Assembly (NCBI RefSeq): GCF_003589595.1
Contig: NW_020654748.1
Span: forward strand, 8,098,286-8,162,285
Source: Hyposmocoma kahamanoa
Taxonomy: Eukaryota > Arthropoda > Insecta > Lepidoptera > Cosmopterigidae
Direction: 5' to 3'
DNA length: 64,000 bases
This document shows, piece by piece, positions 22,051-33,385 of this stretch. The notes beneath the pieces are model-generated. The model saw nothing but the letters and a program-made list of their open reading frames with translations. It did no database searches and had not been told where the DNA came from. The position numbers were made by a program, and so were the translations under genes. Position 1 is the first letter of the stretch. Each line of letters opens with the position of its first letter.

Positions 22051-23600
22051 TAATTACTTCTTAAAGAGAGTATCAAATTGATAAAATTAACAAAAAGGTG
22101 AGTTTCAACATCGTAATTACGGATCATTTTGAATGTTAGTAGTAAGAAAATACCATACAAACCATAGACCATAAAAACGCTGTTTCTCTTTTGAAAATGA
22201 AGTGGGGTTTAAGTTATAGATGTAAATATATGTATAATTTGTGCAAATGCATACAGTTAGTGTCCTTAGGTTGAATTTATGTCAGATATAGAATGAATTG
22301 CTGAGTCGGTGTTTAACCGCCGCTGCCACGCCCCGGTATGATGTTTACACTTCACATTTTAATTGAGACTTTAAAATTTAAAATATTCAACAACCATACA
22401 ATATTATGTATATATGTTTTATATTCTCAGGTAGAAAGATTAGCAATATTAAAACGAATTTTGAAAATATTTACGTCTCGTGAAATGTAATTTAGGATGT
22501 GTCATGTGGATAATGTTCTTTGCGACTGTTCTTCTTTTTTCATTCATTCCGTTTACATTTCATTTATTACAAATAAAAATCATCAATTTGTTGGCGGTAG
22601 TCTGGCTGCGCTTGTATCTTTTCGAGTAGGTACGTACGTGCGTTTGTGTGTGTAACTGGCTCGGACGTGTTAATGGTGTTGGGTGAATATACAAAGACAA
22701 ATATGGACGTTGTTCCAATGGAATAAAAATTTAAATTAGAGTATTAACTCATTTTAATAATTTCAACTTATAAATATCTACTTGTTCTAAGTGTTGCAAC
22801 AACTTACTTCATGTTTTCATGAGAATTAAAAAAATACATCTGTAAAAAACTACTTAAAAATTCATTACTGGAGCCTGTTCTACTCTGGACAGTTTACAAA
22901 ACTGTGATATTAAAAAGAAAGTTACCTGTAGAATGCCAAAAAGTATTTAGTAACTAAATATTGGGTTTAGTTTCCTTAAAAAATTAACGAAAAATTTAAA
23001 ATTTGACAATGAAAGTCTACGTTTACACGACGTTTAACTTTTGACACAGTAAAAATTCATTACCAGATCGTCAAATTTCAACTTTCATGTGAGCGACAAA
23101 CGCCTTTGATCTTGCTGCTGATCATCGCTAACACTTCTGTGAACTTTAGTGTGTCGCTGAGATTCTGTGAGATAGACCTCACATTTCTCGCTGAAAATTG
23201 AAATCGAAGTAGTCATTAAATAAGTGTTTCAACCAGTTCAAGTCTCATAACAGGATTGCATATAATTTGGTACTTACTCGCAATATCTAATTATTTAAAA
23301 GTCAAAAGATCAACATATATTTCTGTTAATTAAATAGATTACATGGTGGACCCAAGTGCTAAATATAAGTTATTCTACAAAACTTATACATTTCTCACTT
23401 CCGTGACCTTCATTACCCTCGTTTACCGTAACCTTTTTAGGATTACGGGAATGAACCAAAAGTTTCGGTAATCAAATGGAAGTTGACTATAATAATATTT
23501 TCTACAATTTTTTATTTCCTTAAATACACGTTGTAGGCGTCATAGCATGCCCAATCAAAACAAGATTTATTGGCGCCAAGAAGATGAGCCAAGCGCGAAC
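22051..23600. other. Unassigned DNA
   Basis: About 1.5 kb with no shared repeat or domain. A worn inverted pair around 23400-23460 (ccttcattaccc / gggaatgaacc) may mark a small degraded element. Confidence 0.4.
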
Positions 23601-24333
23601 GCTATGCCGTGCTAACAAAATGAAGAATTAAATGCCATTGAAAAATAAACGGAAATAATACGACATTTAAAGAGAAAGACAGAAAAGCAAATGAATAGTA
23701 GAGATAAATTGACACCACGTGCACTCTGTACACTCTGTATACGTGGTTTCAACAAAAACGGAGTAGATGGAGGATAGTAAGAAATATCAACAAACAAAGA
23801 AGTCAAACAAAAAGATATTGAACTTTTGGACACAGAAGGTAGCAAACAAGAACAACGAGAAGAACAAGAATTAGATCCACTTGCATCAGATCTGTCTTCA
23901 TCATCGCAAAAAAGTGACGAAAATACGAGTATCAACATTTCTGAGAAATTGTTTCAATTGAGAGCAAAATTAAAACGACTGAGATATCAACGAGACAAAA
24001 AGATAAAACTACTGAAAAATGTTATAGCAGATGTGGAAAAGAGAATAACAAATTGAAAACTTTCTACATATATCAAAAATAATATACAAGTATCAAGAAA
24101 GACTAAAAATCAAATAGCTGGAAAAAATTATAAAAGAAAGATCGGAAGGCAGTTTAACACTAAAGAAGAGACAGTAATTTTGAAAAGTTGGTATAAATTC
24201 TTTCATTACAATAATAGGTAGTAGAGACTAAACTAACCAAAACAAAGGAAAACGAAAACCATGACGATACTAATAAGGGTAACATAAATGGAAAAGATAA
24301 GAGTAAAGGTAAAATGGAAAGAAAAAGAAATAG
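23601..24333 (+). other. Purine-rich segment with a polar 76-codon open frame
   Basis: The frame at 23826-24056 encodes 76 residues, open upstream of its first Met as well. It is rich in Glu, Gln, Ser and Lys: an acidic N-terminal half ('EQREEQELDPLASDLSSSS'), then a heptad-like Leu/Lys/Arg half ('KLFQLRAKLKRLRYQRDKK') that could form a short coiled coil. The next 270 bases are also A/G-rich on the plus strand and give polar, stop-broken peptides (KENENHDDTNKGNINGK). This bias differs from neighbouring DNA and suggests a decayed exon or transposon ORF1, but I recognise no family. Confidence 0.3.
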
Positions 24334-24470
24334 ATTTCGAGTTCTTAGGTTTTCGCGATTGTTACACATAGGAAATGAAACTATTTTTCCGGAATTAAAT
24401 CGCGTATATTTGTTTTTTTCAAACAAACCGACGTTTCGGGCCCTTTACAGGTCCCATGGTCACGGTTAAC
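24334..24470 (+). repeat. Family D repeat, most complete copy
   Basis: Order: 'gagttcttaggttttcgcga', 'cataggaaatgaaactattt', 'aaatcgcgtatatttg', 'aaaccgacgtttcgggccct', 'ttacaggtcccatggtcacg'. It is joined within about 30 bp to the truncated mariner. The motif set resembles tails I associate with lepidopteran LINE-derived repeats, but I cannot fix the class. Confidence 0.65.
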
Positions 24471-24489
24471 TTTGACGTTTGACAGTCAG

Positions 24490-25471
24490 TCGTGGCGGTC
24501 GTGTGAATCTCAGTGACGAATTTCGTGACGGTCGCCCACTGCTGTGACCAACAAAAACATCGATGCTGTGCATCGTACGATCAAAACAGACAGTCATGTG
24601 ACATACCATGAGATTCGGGCATCTTTAGGCATAGGCATGAGTCAAATACAATCAATACTACACAAACATTTGGATGTGAAAAATCTGTGCTCTCGGTGAA
24701 TCCCACACAATTTGACTGAGGCTCAAAAAATGGATTGCGTCACTTGGTGCAATGCCATGCTTATCAGATTCAACGTAGGGGCGTCAAATTTGGTGTGCGA
24801 TATAGTGATAGGTGACGAAACACGGATTTATAGTTACGATCCCAAAATAAAGCAGCAATCGAGCGTATGGGTCTTTTGAGATGAGCCGAAACCAACCAAA
24901 GTGGCGCGCGTGCAAAGTGCCTCTAAGCGGATGATTGCTTCTTTTTTTAATAAAACCGGACACGTGGCTACTGTTGCTTGAGAGAATCGTTGTACCGTGA
25001 ATACTGATTGGTACACGACCATTTGTTTGCCGGAAGTTATTGACAAACTCCGTAAAAATAACCGTAAACGCCGTATCATCTTGCACCACGATAATGCCAG
25101 TTCTCACGGCCAGACAGATAAATGAATTTTTGAAGGTGAATAACGTTGACCTTATGAGCCATCCTGCGTACCGTCCCGACCTGGCACCTTGTTACTTTTA
25201 TTTATTTCCAAAAATTAAGACCCGGTTACGCGGTCAACGATTTTCATCACCTGAAGGGGCTGTCGAAGAGTATTAAAAATATGTTTCAGAGATTGTCACT
25301 GGGATGAGAGGCATACATGTTTTCAAAATTGTTTCATTCGTATGAAAAAGTGCATTAACGCTAACGGACAATATTTTGAGAAACAATAAATTCATTTCTG
25401 ACCTGAATAGTCATTTCTGACCATTTATAGTAATTTTTCTTTTTCATTCTGGAAACTTATTGTGCGCCACG
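24490..25471 (+). mobile_element. Mariner transposon, 5'-truncated, dead transposase
   Basis: A D,D34D transposase pseudogene, cut-and-paste type. The plus-strand frames show, in order, 'SDEFRDGRP' (helix-turn-helix region), 'TGDE'-like 'IGDETRIYSYDPK' (first Asp), 'LHHDNASSH' (second Asp) and 'YRPDLAP' (third-Asp block), then 'KIKTRLRGQRFSSPEGAVEEY'. Three TGA stops replace Trp or Arg or Leu codons, and a 2-base deletion after 'DNASSH' shifts the frame. The right terminal repeat (ttctggaaacttattgtgcg) abuts TA at 25472. The left third is missing: homology starts where a family D repeat ends. The closest relative is the copy at 38-39 kb. Confidence 0.93.
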
Positions 25472-26552
25472 TATTACATGATTTCCTTTTGTCGTTTGTT
25501 TCTGGTAGAAGAAATAGTATGCCAACACACGTGAATTGCCATTGTTACAAAAAATGTACTTTCTGCTTTAACAATGCCGTATTCCATGTTTAATTTGAAT
25601 TTACTTTAGGACGTCGTACGTGACGTCATACGTGACGTGAATTACAAGTGACATTTTGTGATACATCGTTAAACAGTCTAAAATACTACAATTTTAAAAT
25701 AGCGTGTAAATATTTTGACAAATTATCGTTCTTTCTTATAAGAAATTGGGTTATTTTTCCGTATTTCGTAGAAGTTTTTACTTTGAATCGTGTATTCGTA
25801 CGCTAACGTAATGACATATTCCTCCAATTTCATATTACCCCAATTTAGGGATAGAATCCTTGACGTTCCACATATTCCTTTTTTCATGGGCACCCTACAT
25901 GCTGAATACTCACTAATGAAGCGATGTTACACATTCAATAGGAAGTTTTTTTTACTAAATCCTTGCTTTTGGTGGCACTCGTTTAAAAATATATTTGCCA
26001 ACCTTTATAGACCTGCTTCGTGTATTCGTGTCTTTCAAACTTCTTTTTGAGGTGGTGTTTTGTTGTTGGTTGCTTTATTTTCCAGATTTCTTTCGAATTG
26101 TTGTGGTTCTTTTGTAGTGCTATATTTAAATTTATTATTGTCGCCTGTTTAATGAACAAAGTTATTTACTTTATGCCAGATCTATAATAGTAAATTTATG
26201 GGTATCTCATTTCACTTTTTAAAAATGAATTAAGGCAAAGACTCTTCTGTGAACAAAAGTTTACTTGTAAATTATTAAACATTTACCTACATACGTAGTA
26301 CAAAGTTACAGAGGAGTAAGAATAGTTCAATAGAATTTGTCGATATAGGTGGAATTAAAATTTCATCAAGCAAAGTTGGGAAGTACCATCCAAGTTACGT
26401 CTGCGAAGTCTTGCATATTCTGATAACTTGAAACTTATAGCTACCTAATTGGCGATTTTGAATCAATTGATTACATAACTACTAAGAAGAAGAAGTTCAG
26501 CTAGACGTTATATTAATTTGTCCACAGCAAACTTTGAAAGAGATTATTTATA
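25472..26552. other. Unassigned DNA with a CRE-like octamer
   Basis: Contains 'tacgtgacgtcatacgtgac' at about 25617-25636, a consensus CRE palindrome (tgacgtca, 25621-25628) inside repeated acgtgacgt units. No gene lies near, so function is not implied. Nothing else recognised. Confidence 0.4.
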
Positions 26553-26740
26553 AATATTAGACAACATCACATACGTCGGTCTGATCCCAAAGTAAGTAAA
26601 CAAAACATTTCATACAACTACGGTACCACAAACACCCAGACCCAAGATAATATTGAAAAGTTACTTTTCTTAATTGACCTGGTAGGGATTGAACCTGGGA
26701 CTTCAGAGATGGCGACACCATGAAATCCACAGATGTCGTC
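26553..26740 (-). repeat. Family H tRNA-derived SINE
   Basis: Reverse orientation. Box B reads 'gggattgaacctggga' in the given strand. The tail is 'tattagacaacatcacatac' with 'ctgatcccaaagtaagtaa', shared with the copy at 54.9 kb. Head and body are diverged. Confidence 0.75.
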
Positions 26741-26824
26741 AAATTATTTGATATTTAAAAAAGAATAAGATTAAGTTTTTGAATGTCAGGATGTTTCACC
26801 ACCATGATATAAATATTTTTTTAA

Positions 26825-26981
26825 TGTGAAATTACTCCACAAGTTTGTTATAATTATTAATACAAAGATCGAACACTTAGAAAAAATTCCTTCGATCCGG
26901 CAGGATTCGAACCGACGTCTTCCAGCAAACCATGCCAGGCGCTATGCCACCTAAGCCCGAATCTTTGTATTAATAATTAGA
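26825..26981 (-). repeat. Family G tRNA-derived SINE with inverted flanks
   Basis: In reverse orientation it has a tRNA-like head (box A-like 'ggtggcatagcgcctgg', box B 'cggttcgaatcctgcc') followed by 'ttttttctaagtgttcgat'. The motif 'attattaatacaaagat' on the left is repeated inverted as 'atctttgtattaataatta' on the right, about 90 bp away, which an ordinary SINE would not need. Not a functional tRNA: no complete cloverleaf could be drawn. Confidence 0.75.
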
Positions 26982-28103
26982 ATAAGATTAGATAAAAAAA
27001 ATCATTTTGTAACCTATAATCAATTAGCTATTTTGTGTGGGAAAGAATTGTGTACGGGGTTTGATTTTTCGTTACTCTTATTAAATCTTATTCTGTTATC
27101 GATACCAAGTAGTCCTGATTTAAAAGTTTGCAGACCGTTGGCAAAAATATCAATAATACTCCGAAAACAAAAAATCATACATCATTTGTGATACAGGATT
27201 CATACAGGATGTGGCGCGATTTGAAAAGTTTTCCAAATTGATTAATTGGAAAGGGATAAATTGTGGAAATGGAAAGTAACAAATCGTCGTTTTATGATAA
27301 TGCTTATATCCATAAGCAGAAGTATTGACTATTATACAGTATAAAGCTGGGTATATATGTGTATTTTCTCTCAGAATACGACCTCTTTTGAAGTAGTGAC
27401 GGTGAATTAATTTAATAGATAAACAGACTGTTAATAACATCTTTGGTTCGGTAGCCTTTGGGCATTAGATTCCTAGTAAGATTAATTTTGAAAACAAATT
27501 TTTCTAACTTCGTTTTTGCCGAGTTTTCTATGTAATACTCCTGACTGAGACTGGGTATTACAGTACTCATAATAAATATAACTTTCTACTTTGACCAGGT
27601 AATTGTTTGGCAGCTTAATGAATATTTTATTATTTACAAGACTTTTAAGATTGTAATCTAAAGCCTACAAGACCGTTAATCCGGTTATCCGTTACTCTGT
27701 TTAGTTCATAAGACGTTAACTAAAGGGAAGGCCGAGGACAATTTACGGCCAAATCCCGGGATCCTGTCACCGCTTCCGTTGCCAGATAACCGACCACAGC
27801 GATTTATTGCCTTAATCAAACCGACAACGCATGCTGACAAAAAGTACGTACATTGTATTATTTGTTGAGGAAAATCCGTACAAGCTAACTCTATGTGACG
27901 AGGGATCCTAATTTTACTCTATGTCGTTGCTAAGTGACGTTTCTAATGTACTTTATATATTTTGTAACGCTTTCTTTTCATTTGAGAGGTTGGTGGTTCA
28001 AATCTCTGTAGCTGCATGTACTCGTACCTGTGACTTTAAGAGCCGATACACAAGGCGTGTTTTTTTACGCGCGGAAACCCTTCTTTTACGAATGCAGTTT
28101 TAA
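26982..28103. other. Unassigned DNA
   Basis: Over 1 kb without a recognised repeat or coding motif. Open frames at 27150-27440 (-) and 27921-28103 (+) are short and uninformative. Confidence 0.4.
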
Positions 28104-28387
28104 AAGAAAGAGTTCGTCCGGGGAAGTACTGCCACCTTACGTATTTTTGTCTCTAAGCCATAATGTGAGCATTACTGCGTTCCAGTTTTAAAAGGTAAGG
28201 GTGCTGGTGAAATTACAGGCACATGGGACTTGTCAACTTATGTCCTATAGTCACAGGTGCAGTGGCAGTGCTCCTCAGATTTTTGCAATTTAAAGCTCTG
28301 AGCGGCACTGCAACTGTTATGGACAGGCGCTGTCGCTTACCACCAAGCCCACAACTTGTTCGTCCCGTCACTTGGTATCATAAAAAA
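28104..28387 (+). repeat. Family A SINE-like repeat, slightly 5'-truncated
   Basis: Begins at 'gaaagagttcgtccggggaa', missing about 20 bp of the 5' end, and runs to 'cgtcacttggtatcataaaa'. Hairpin 1 carries one substitution in the left arm (ccataatg). Confidence 0.87.
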
Positions 28388-28755
28388 GGGGTGTTTACGG
28401 CACCGTAGAGGCTCAATAAGAATGTATGCAAAGGTTTACAGGCTGTGATTCTGCGACTGAGTCGCGTTAACGCACGTCATCTAGGCGTACTTAAATAACA
28501 CGCCGTGTGCATAGGTTCTAATTCCTGAGCTACTTTATTTTGTTGCTTAGCAGCAATAATTTTTACTAAGAGTGAAGGGAATCATCGCGATAAAGTGTTA
28601 AGTCGTGTTTCTTTTTCCTGTTACTTAAAATTCACATCATCTAATCACATCGTCTCGTAGTCGTAGTCATCAACAACATCGTCTAATACGCACTTGTCGG
28701 TTCTGTTTGTCAATGCGAGACAGTATGACTAAATTATATGTACTATATTTACTAA
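28388..28755. other. Unassigned DNA
   Basis: No feature recognised. Confidence 0.4.
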
Positions 28756-28895
28756 ACTGCCTCCGTGGCCGAACGGATACCATCCCGGACTGCCACGCAG
28801 AGGTTCCATGTTTGATTCTCCGACTGGGAGAAGTATTTGTATGGCCTACATTTATTTGGTTTTGGTGGTTGTCTATGTGTATATCCGAGGCACTC
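28756..28895 (+). repeat. Family C tRNA-derived SINE
   Basis: Head 'ctgcctccgtggccgaacgg', box B area 'gtttgattctccgactgg', and body 'gtatttgtatggcctacatt'. Shorter than the copy at 6.5 kb: part of the body and the A-rich end are missing. Confidence 0.82.
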
Positions 28896-28939
28896 CCTAA
28901 AACCTGTAATTGGCCTTAACAGTATATTTTAATAGTATT

Positions 28940-29080
28940 AGGCTGGTTCTCAACTTTTGGAAAACCCGTGAGAACACCTGTGAAATTCACAACCCACACT
29001 GGATCATCTTCGCGGAATATGGCCTAAAGATATTCCTTAGGAGAAGCTCGCAATGGGATGTGTGTTTAATGGTTTGGTGA
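28940..29080 (+). repeat. Family B tail, degraded
   Basis: Blocks 'gtgaaattcacaacccacac', 'ggatcatcttcgcggaatat' and 'ggcctaaa' parallel the family B (Metulj-like) 3' half at 50.65-50.71 kb. Head not found. Confidence 0.5.
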
Positions 29081-29576
29081 GCGGGATCCATCTTCATAGG
29101 CTACCATTCTAAGTATTTCTACCGCAAAGCAGCACTACCGTGTTCCGGATTGGGAAGACTTAATATCTTATGTTCCGCAACCGACAACGCGTTTGGCGAT
29201 ATTATAGATACTATAGCGGTGTACAGACCACGGTAACCACTTTATATCAAGTGGACCGTTTGTTTGCTGGTTTGTAATCCGTAAGACATAATTATATCTT
29301 TAATTCGCAAAGAGGCGTATTTTAATTATGAACATAACTCAAGTCATAATAAAACGTGAATAACAATAAAAATTATATGTATATAACAACACACATATGT
29401 AACCTTCGTGAAAAAACGCACCGCGAATAATTGATTCGAAAAATTTGCAATTTTAATGGCGTTATTTTTCCTACAAAAGAATAACAATATCAATTTTATA
29501 TTGCAATTCTACATATACTTATTCCATAATTATTATTTATACTTTTTCAGCAACAAATAATAATGTCTATTAAAAA
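29081..29576. other. Unassigned DNA
   Basis: No feature recognised. Confidence 0.4.
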
Positions 29577-29855
29577 CACTTTTTTTTAAATATACCAAGT
29601 GAAGGGATGAATAAATCGTGCACCTGGTGGTAAGCGACACGCCCATCCATATAACATATATAACAGTTGCAGTGCCGCGCAGAGCTTTATATCGGAAAGA
29701 TTTTGGGAGCACTGCTACTGCGCCTGTCATGACCTGTAATTTATCTCTTCTAAACCGGAATGCAGTGCTGCTTACGTTACTGCTTCGTGGCAGAAATTGG
29801 TAAGGTGGCAGTACTTCCCTGGACGAACTCTTTCACAAGGAGCTCTACTGCTACT
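29577..29855 (-). repeat. Family A SINE-like repeat, near full length
   Basis: From T-run and 'ataccaagtgaagggatga' to the fixed 5' end 'aggagctctactgctac'. Hairpin 1 region is altered ('ggaatgcagtgctgcttacg'). Confidence 0.86.
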
Positions 29856-30373
29856 AGTTAATGCTAACATGTATTAGGACATTTTTTCAATGTTGGTGAT
29901 TTGCTGAATAATGTAATATTAATATTCAGAAAAAACAAACTAAAGTAACCCAAAACACTTTCTGCAAGTATTATGGTAGTCTATTATTGCAATGACAATA
30001 AAAAACTTGTAATTTTAATCACAAGTGATTTATTTTCATTCATTCGTGTGTAAGTTATAACTGCAATACAATCTGTACACACAATTTCATATGGATTAAA
30101 GCTTAATTTTTTAAATATTTCGATAGGATTTCTGTACACATAGAATTAGACAGAAAGATACATAATTTCACACGTTTGACGAATGCTTAAAAACAAATAT
30201 AATTATCGCGTTTGTTTATTGAAAGTACAGAATTATTTGTTATCCATTCATAGACTACCTATTATGAACAATAATTTAAACAATCTAGTATAGAGGTAAA
30301 AGTATGCGGCGTTTTCACTCCCCTTTAAATGAAATTACTTGTTGTTTGATAAGATTGAACGATGTTCTTTGAT
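29856..30373. other. AT-rich unassigned DNA
   Basis: No feature recognised. Confidence 0.4.
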
Positions 30374-30833
30374 AAGAGCGATGGCACCACGTGCGCTGCC
30401 GGGTGCGTGGTGCCGTCGCAACGCTAAGATTTCAACGCACCGAGTGCCACGCAAGCAATGTGGCATCGCAACGTAACGCCAGGGCCGCTTCTTATGCCGC
30501 GCATGAAGCGATTATTCTAATTTCATCCAATTGATAAGAAATTGGCACAGTCACCGGTTGCGGCAGTCGAACACTGTCTCCGTTTGCGGCAACCGCAATT
30601 TGTATGAAAATAGAATATTCTCTTCTAGTTGCCGGTTGCTTGTATCCAACACAAAACTTGCGTTGTGCGGGCGGCGCCTTACGCGCCGCAGCACCGCCTC
30701 GTCTACTGTCACCGCGCGACGTTTCAACGCACCATGTGGTATGTCGTTCTCTTTTATCTCGTATGTAACACAACAAAGCGTCATCGGTCAGGCGTCGTAA
30801 CGCCGACCCAAAACATCATGTGGTATCGCTCTA
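30374..30833. repeat. GC-rich inverted-repeat patch (candidate DNA element)
   Basis: About 460 bp rich in CG dinucleotides in AT-rich surroundings. The left edge 'agagcgatggcaccacgtg' is mirrored by the right edge 'catgtggtatcgctct', and a local hairpin (ggcaccacg / cgtggtgcc) lies at the left end. Several open frames of 74 to 94 codons on both strands overlap one another and follow the GC content; none has a domain. Candidate non-autonomous TIR element; a CpG-rich regulatory patch is the alternative. Confidence 0.5.
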
Positions 30834-31264
30834 AGCCACGATATGTAGACTAAATTTGTTGTTACAAAATATGTGAGATGAAAGAAACGTGCTATTTTCG
30901 TTAACAAAAAAAGAAAAATATTTATAGAAAATTAAGTGGCTTTGGTCTGGCATAGGTATAAACTATTTTTATATTCATACATACATCGAAAAATAAGCCT
31001 GTCTCCCAGTGTAGCAGGCATTGTTAAAGATTTTCATTTACTTATCAGTATCTTTTATTTATCAGTATTCAATTTCAATGCCACTGTTGGGCACGGTTCT
31101 CATTTCGGGCGTGAATATTGAGTATATTATTATTGTTTTCGCTATAACGCCTTTAATCTTAAAGTTATGCATAAAATGTGTACCTACACCAAAAGGTTTT
31201 GAATGATAACGTTTTATTAAAAGCTCGTATATATTATTATTCCCTATTACTTAGTAACGTTATT
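30834..31264. other. Unassigned DNA
   Basis: No feature recognised. Confidence 0.4.
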
Positions 31265-31342
31265 GCTCTGGCCACACAGAGGCGGCCGCGGAAGCGTTAC
31301 GGACGCGGAACGCTTCCGCAGCCGCCTCTGTGTGATCTGAGC
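31265..31342. repeat. GC-rich hairpin (34-bp arms)
   Basis: Arms 31265-31298 and 31309-31342 pair over about 34 bp with four or five mismatches around a 10-base centre; core 'cacacagaggcggc' faces 'gccgcctctgtgtg' and 'gcggaagcgtt' faces 'aacgcttccgc'. It looks like a snap-back MITE reduced to its ends. Confidence 0.85.
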
Positions 31343-32344
31343 GTAAGTCTCATTACTCAAGGTATGGAATCTGGTGACGTGTACAGGTGAAATACCTAAA
31401 TTACCTAAGCACCAGCTCCCACAATATACTACTGTAATGTACCCACTAAAATTTATATTGTTTTGTATTTTGTGGTGAGGATTAAACATATTTATTATTT
31501 ATTATATGAAGTTTACACGTCGACTTCAAAATACGTTACCGATCTACCTCATCGCTATTCTGGCAGCCAAAAAACTTACTAACTCCAAAACAATTTGCAT
31601 AACATAACATAAAAAATGCATAACATAATCATAAATAAATCTTGTTTTATATGTGCAGAAACTTTAATTGTTTTGTTTGTGGTCCTTAGCATTAAAGAAG
31701 CAGTTTGATGGACATTATTGTTCGTTCATTAGTGTTCTCAGGTGAGTTCCAAGATCAGAAATAACTCCTATTTTATATATCATAATAATCGATAATAGGC
31801 AATCGGACAATGATTAAAAATAATCTAAAATTGTTTGATTTGAACAAAAAAAGGGTACCAGAAAAGTCGGAAAATTAGTGTCACATTTTCCCAAGCCTGT
31901 TTTCTCTCCCCACAACCAATCCAGGAAACCCTCTATAATTTTATTAATTATCGATTCAGATTTACAGTGCAATTTCGAATATAATTATTATGTACTTTTC
32001 AATCCAATTAACTATTCGTTCAGGCTGGTCATTGAAAACCGCGTTAATAGTCATATGCCTACTCATTAAATGTCCATGTTTCACATTTATATACTGGGAT
32101 AATATAGTAATATTATGGTTGTTTACCAGTTTGCCATAAAGTTCCTTGTAAATAGTTGTAAAGAGCAAACGTTGCTTGCAAATGTAACATTACAGAATAC
32201 TATGAAATTTTTGTTTGAGTGTTTTAATAATAGAATATAGTTTAAACTTCACTTTGTTTACTTTAAAGTATCAACACCAGTAAATGACAGCAGGTTTTAA
32301 AATTTTATTTTAAACTCATACTTCTACAACATTCACAGTATACG
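31343..32344. other. AT-rich unassigned DNA
   Basis: About 1 kb with no shared repeat or coding motif. Confidence 0.4.
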
Positions 32345-32620
32345 AGTACATTATAGTAGCTCTATCGTGTCAATCCGTAACACTGAAAGCTCCTGTACAA
32401 TGTTTTGTAATTTCCATATAAATCAAGGCAAAATCAATTAATTTGTTTTTCAATTGAAATAACTTATTTTCCAAAGTGCGGTTATAAATAGCTATAGCAC
32501 AAAGTAAGTTGAATGTATCTTTTTATGTCATTCACTTCAAAAATTCAAAAAACGAAAAAATATTTTTACAGCATTTACTCTAAACGTTACTTTTATTTTA
32601 CAGTTATTTGACACGGTAGA
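32345..32620 (+). repeat. Family J interspersed repeat, copy 2
   Basis: Collinear with 8800-9090: 'acaatgttttgtaatttcc', 'aataacttattttccaaag', 'aagtaagttgaatgtatctt' and 'tattttacag' followed by a 'gacac' flank. Confidence 0.5.
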
Positions 32621-33090
32621 GCTAAGTAGCGATGACATCTGCAGAGAGTATCTGTAAAATTAATAAATAGTATGCCGCATTTTTCTGACCCGATAAGTGC
32701 TTCTGTTTTTTAATACCAATGTGTATAAATAAGTATTTTGGTATGTTTTCGTATCTAAGGTGGTTACAGACGAAGGTGCGGAGCGTTATCTAGTGTCTCG
32801 AAAATTAACGGCTCGCCTCACGCTCGGTTGCGATAAATTACGGCTCAAGTTGATCCCACTCAGCAGATAAATCAAATGTAAAGGACCGAATGGGAATTCG
32901 ATGATGCCTTGTTTATTCGGATTTAGCGAAGACCTTTTTGCCCTCCCGTTTGTGGGAATCAACGTGAGTGGCGTTTTTTACGCCATTTATTATTGAAGTG
33001 GCTACGAATGGGACCACTAACATTTCGTGGTTTAACACTAGTCATCGGAAGTAATTTTGTTATTATCGTATTAGATAAATTTTATATTTT
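32621..33090. other. Unassigned DNA
   Basis: No feature recognised. Confidence 0.4.
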
Positions 33091-33385
33091 AGTGGCAGTA
33101 GAGTTCCCTGTGAAAGAGGTCGACCAGGGAAGTACTACCACCTTATCTATTTTTACCGCCAAGCAATAATGTGACCATTACTGCGTTGCGGTTTTGAAGG
33201 GTGTTTTGGTGCTGCTAAAATTATAGGCACATGGGACTTGTCAGCTTATGTTTCAGGGTGACACGCGTGGTAGCCGTGCCTTTCAGATCTTTGCCATTTA
33301 AAGTTCTCGGTGGCACTGCAATTGCTATAGACGGAGGCATCGCTTACTAACAGACGCGCCATTTATTCCCGTCACTTGGTGTCGT
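33091..33385 (+). repeat. Family A SINE-like repeat, lacking its A-run
   Basis: From 'agtggcagtagagttccctg' to 'cccgtcacttggtgtcgt', where the A-run should follow but does not. Hairpin 1 is retained with compensating-looking loop change (tgac). Confidence 0.86.

Noticed and set aside
30492..30853. Overlapping frames of 74 to 94 codons in the CG-rich patch
   Set aside because: They occur in several frames and on both strands at once and follow the GC content.
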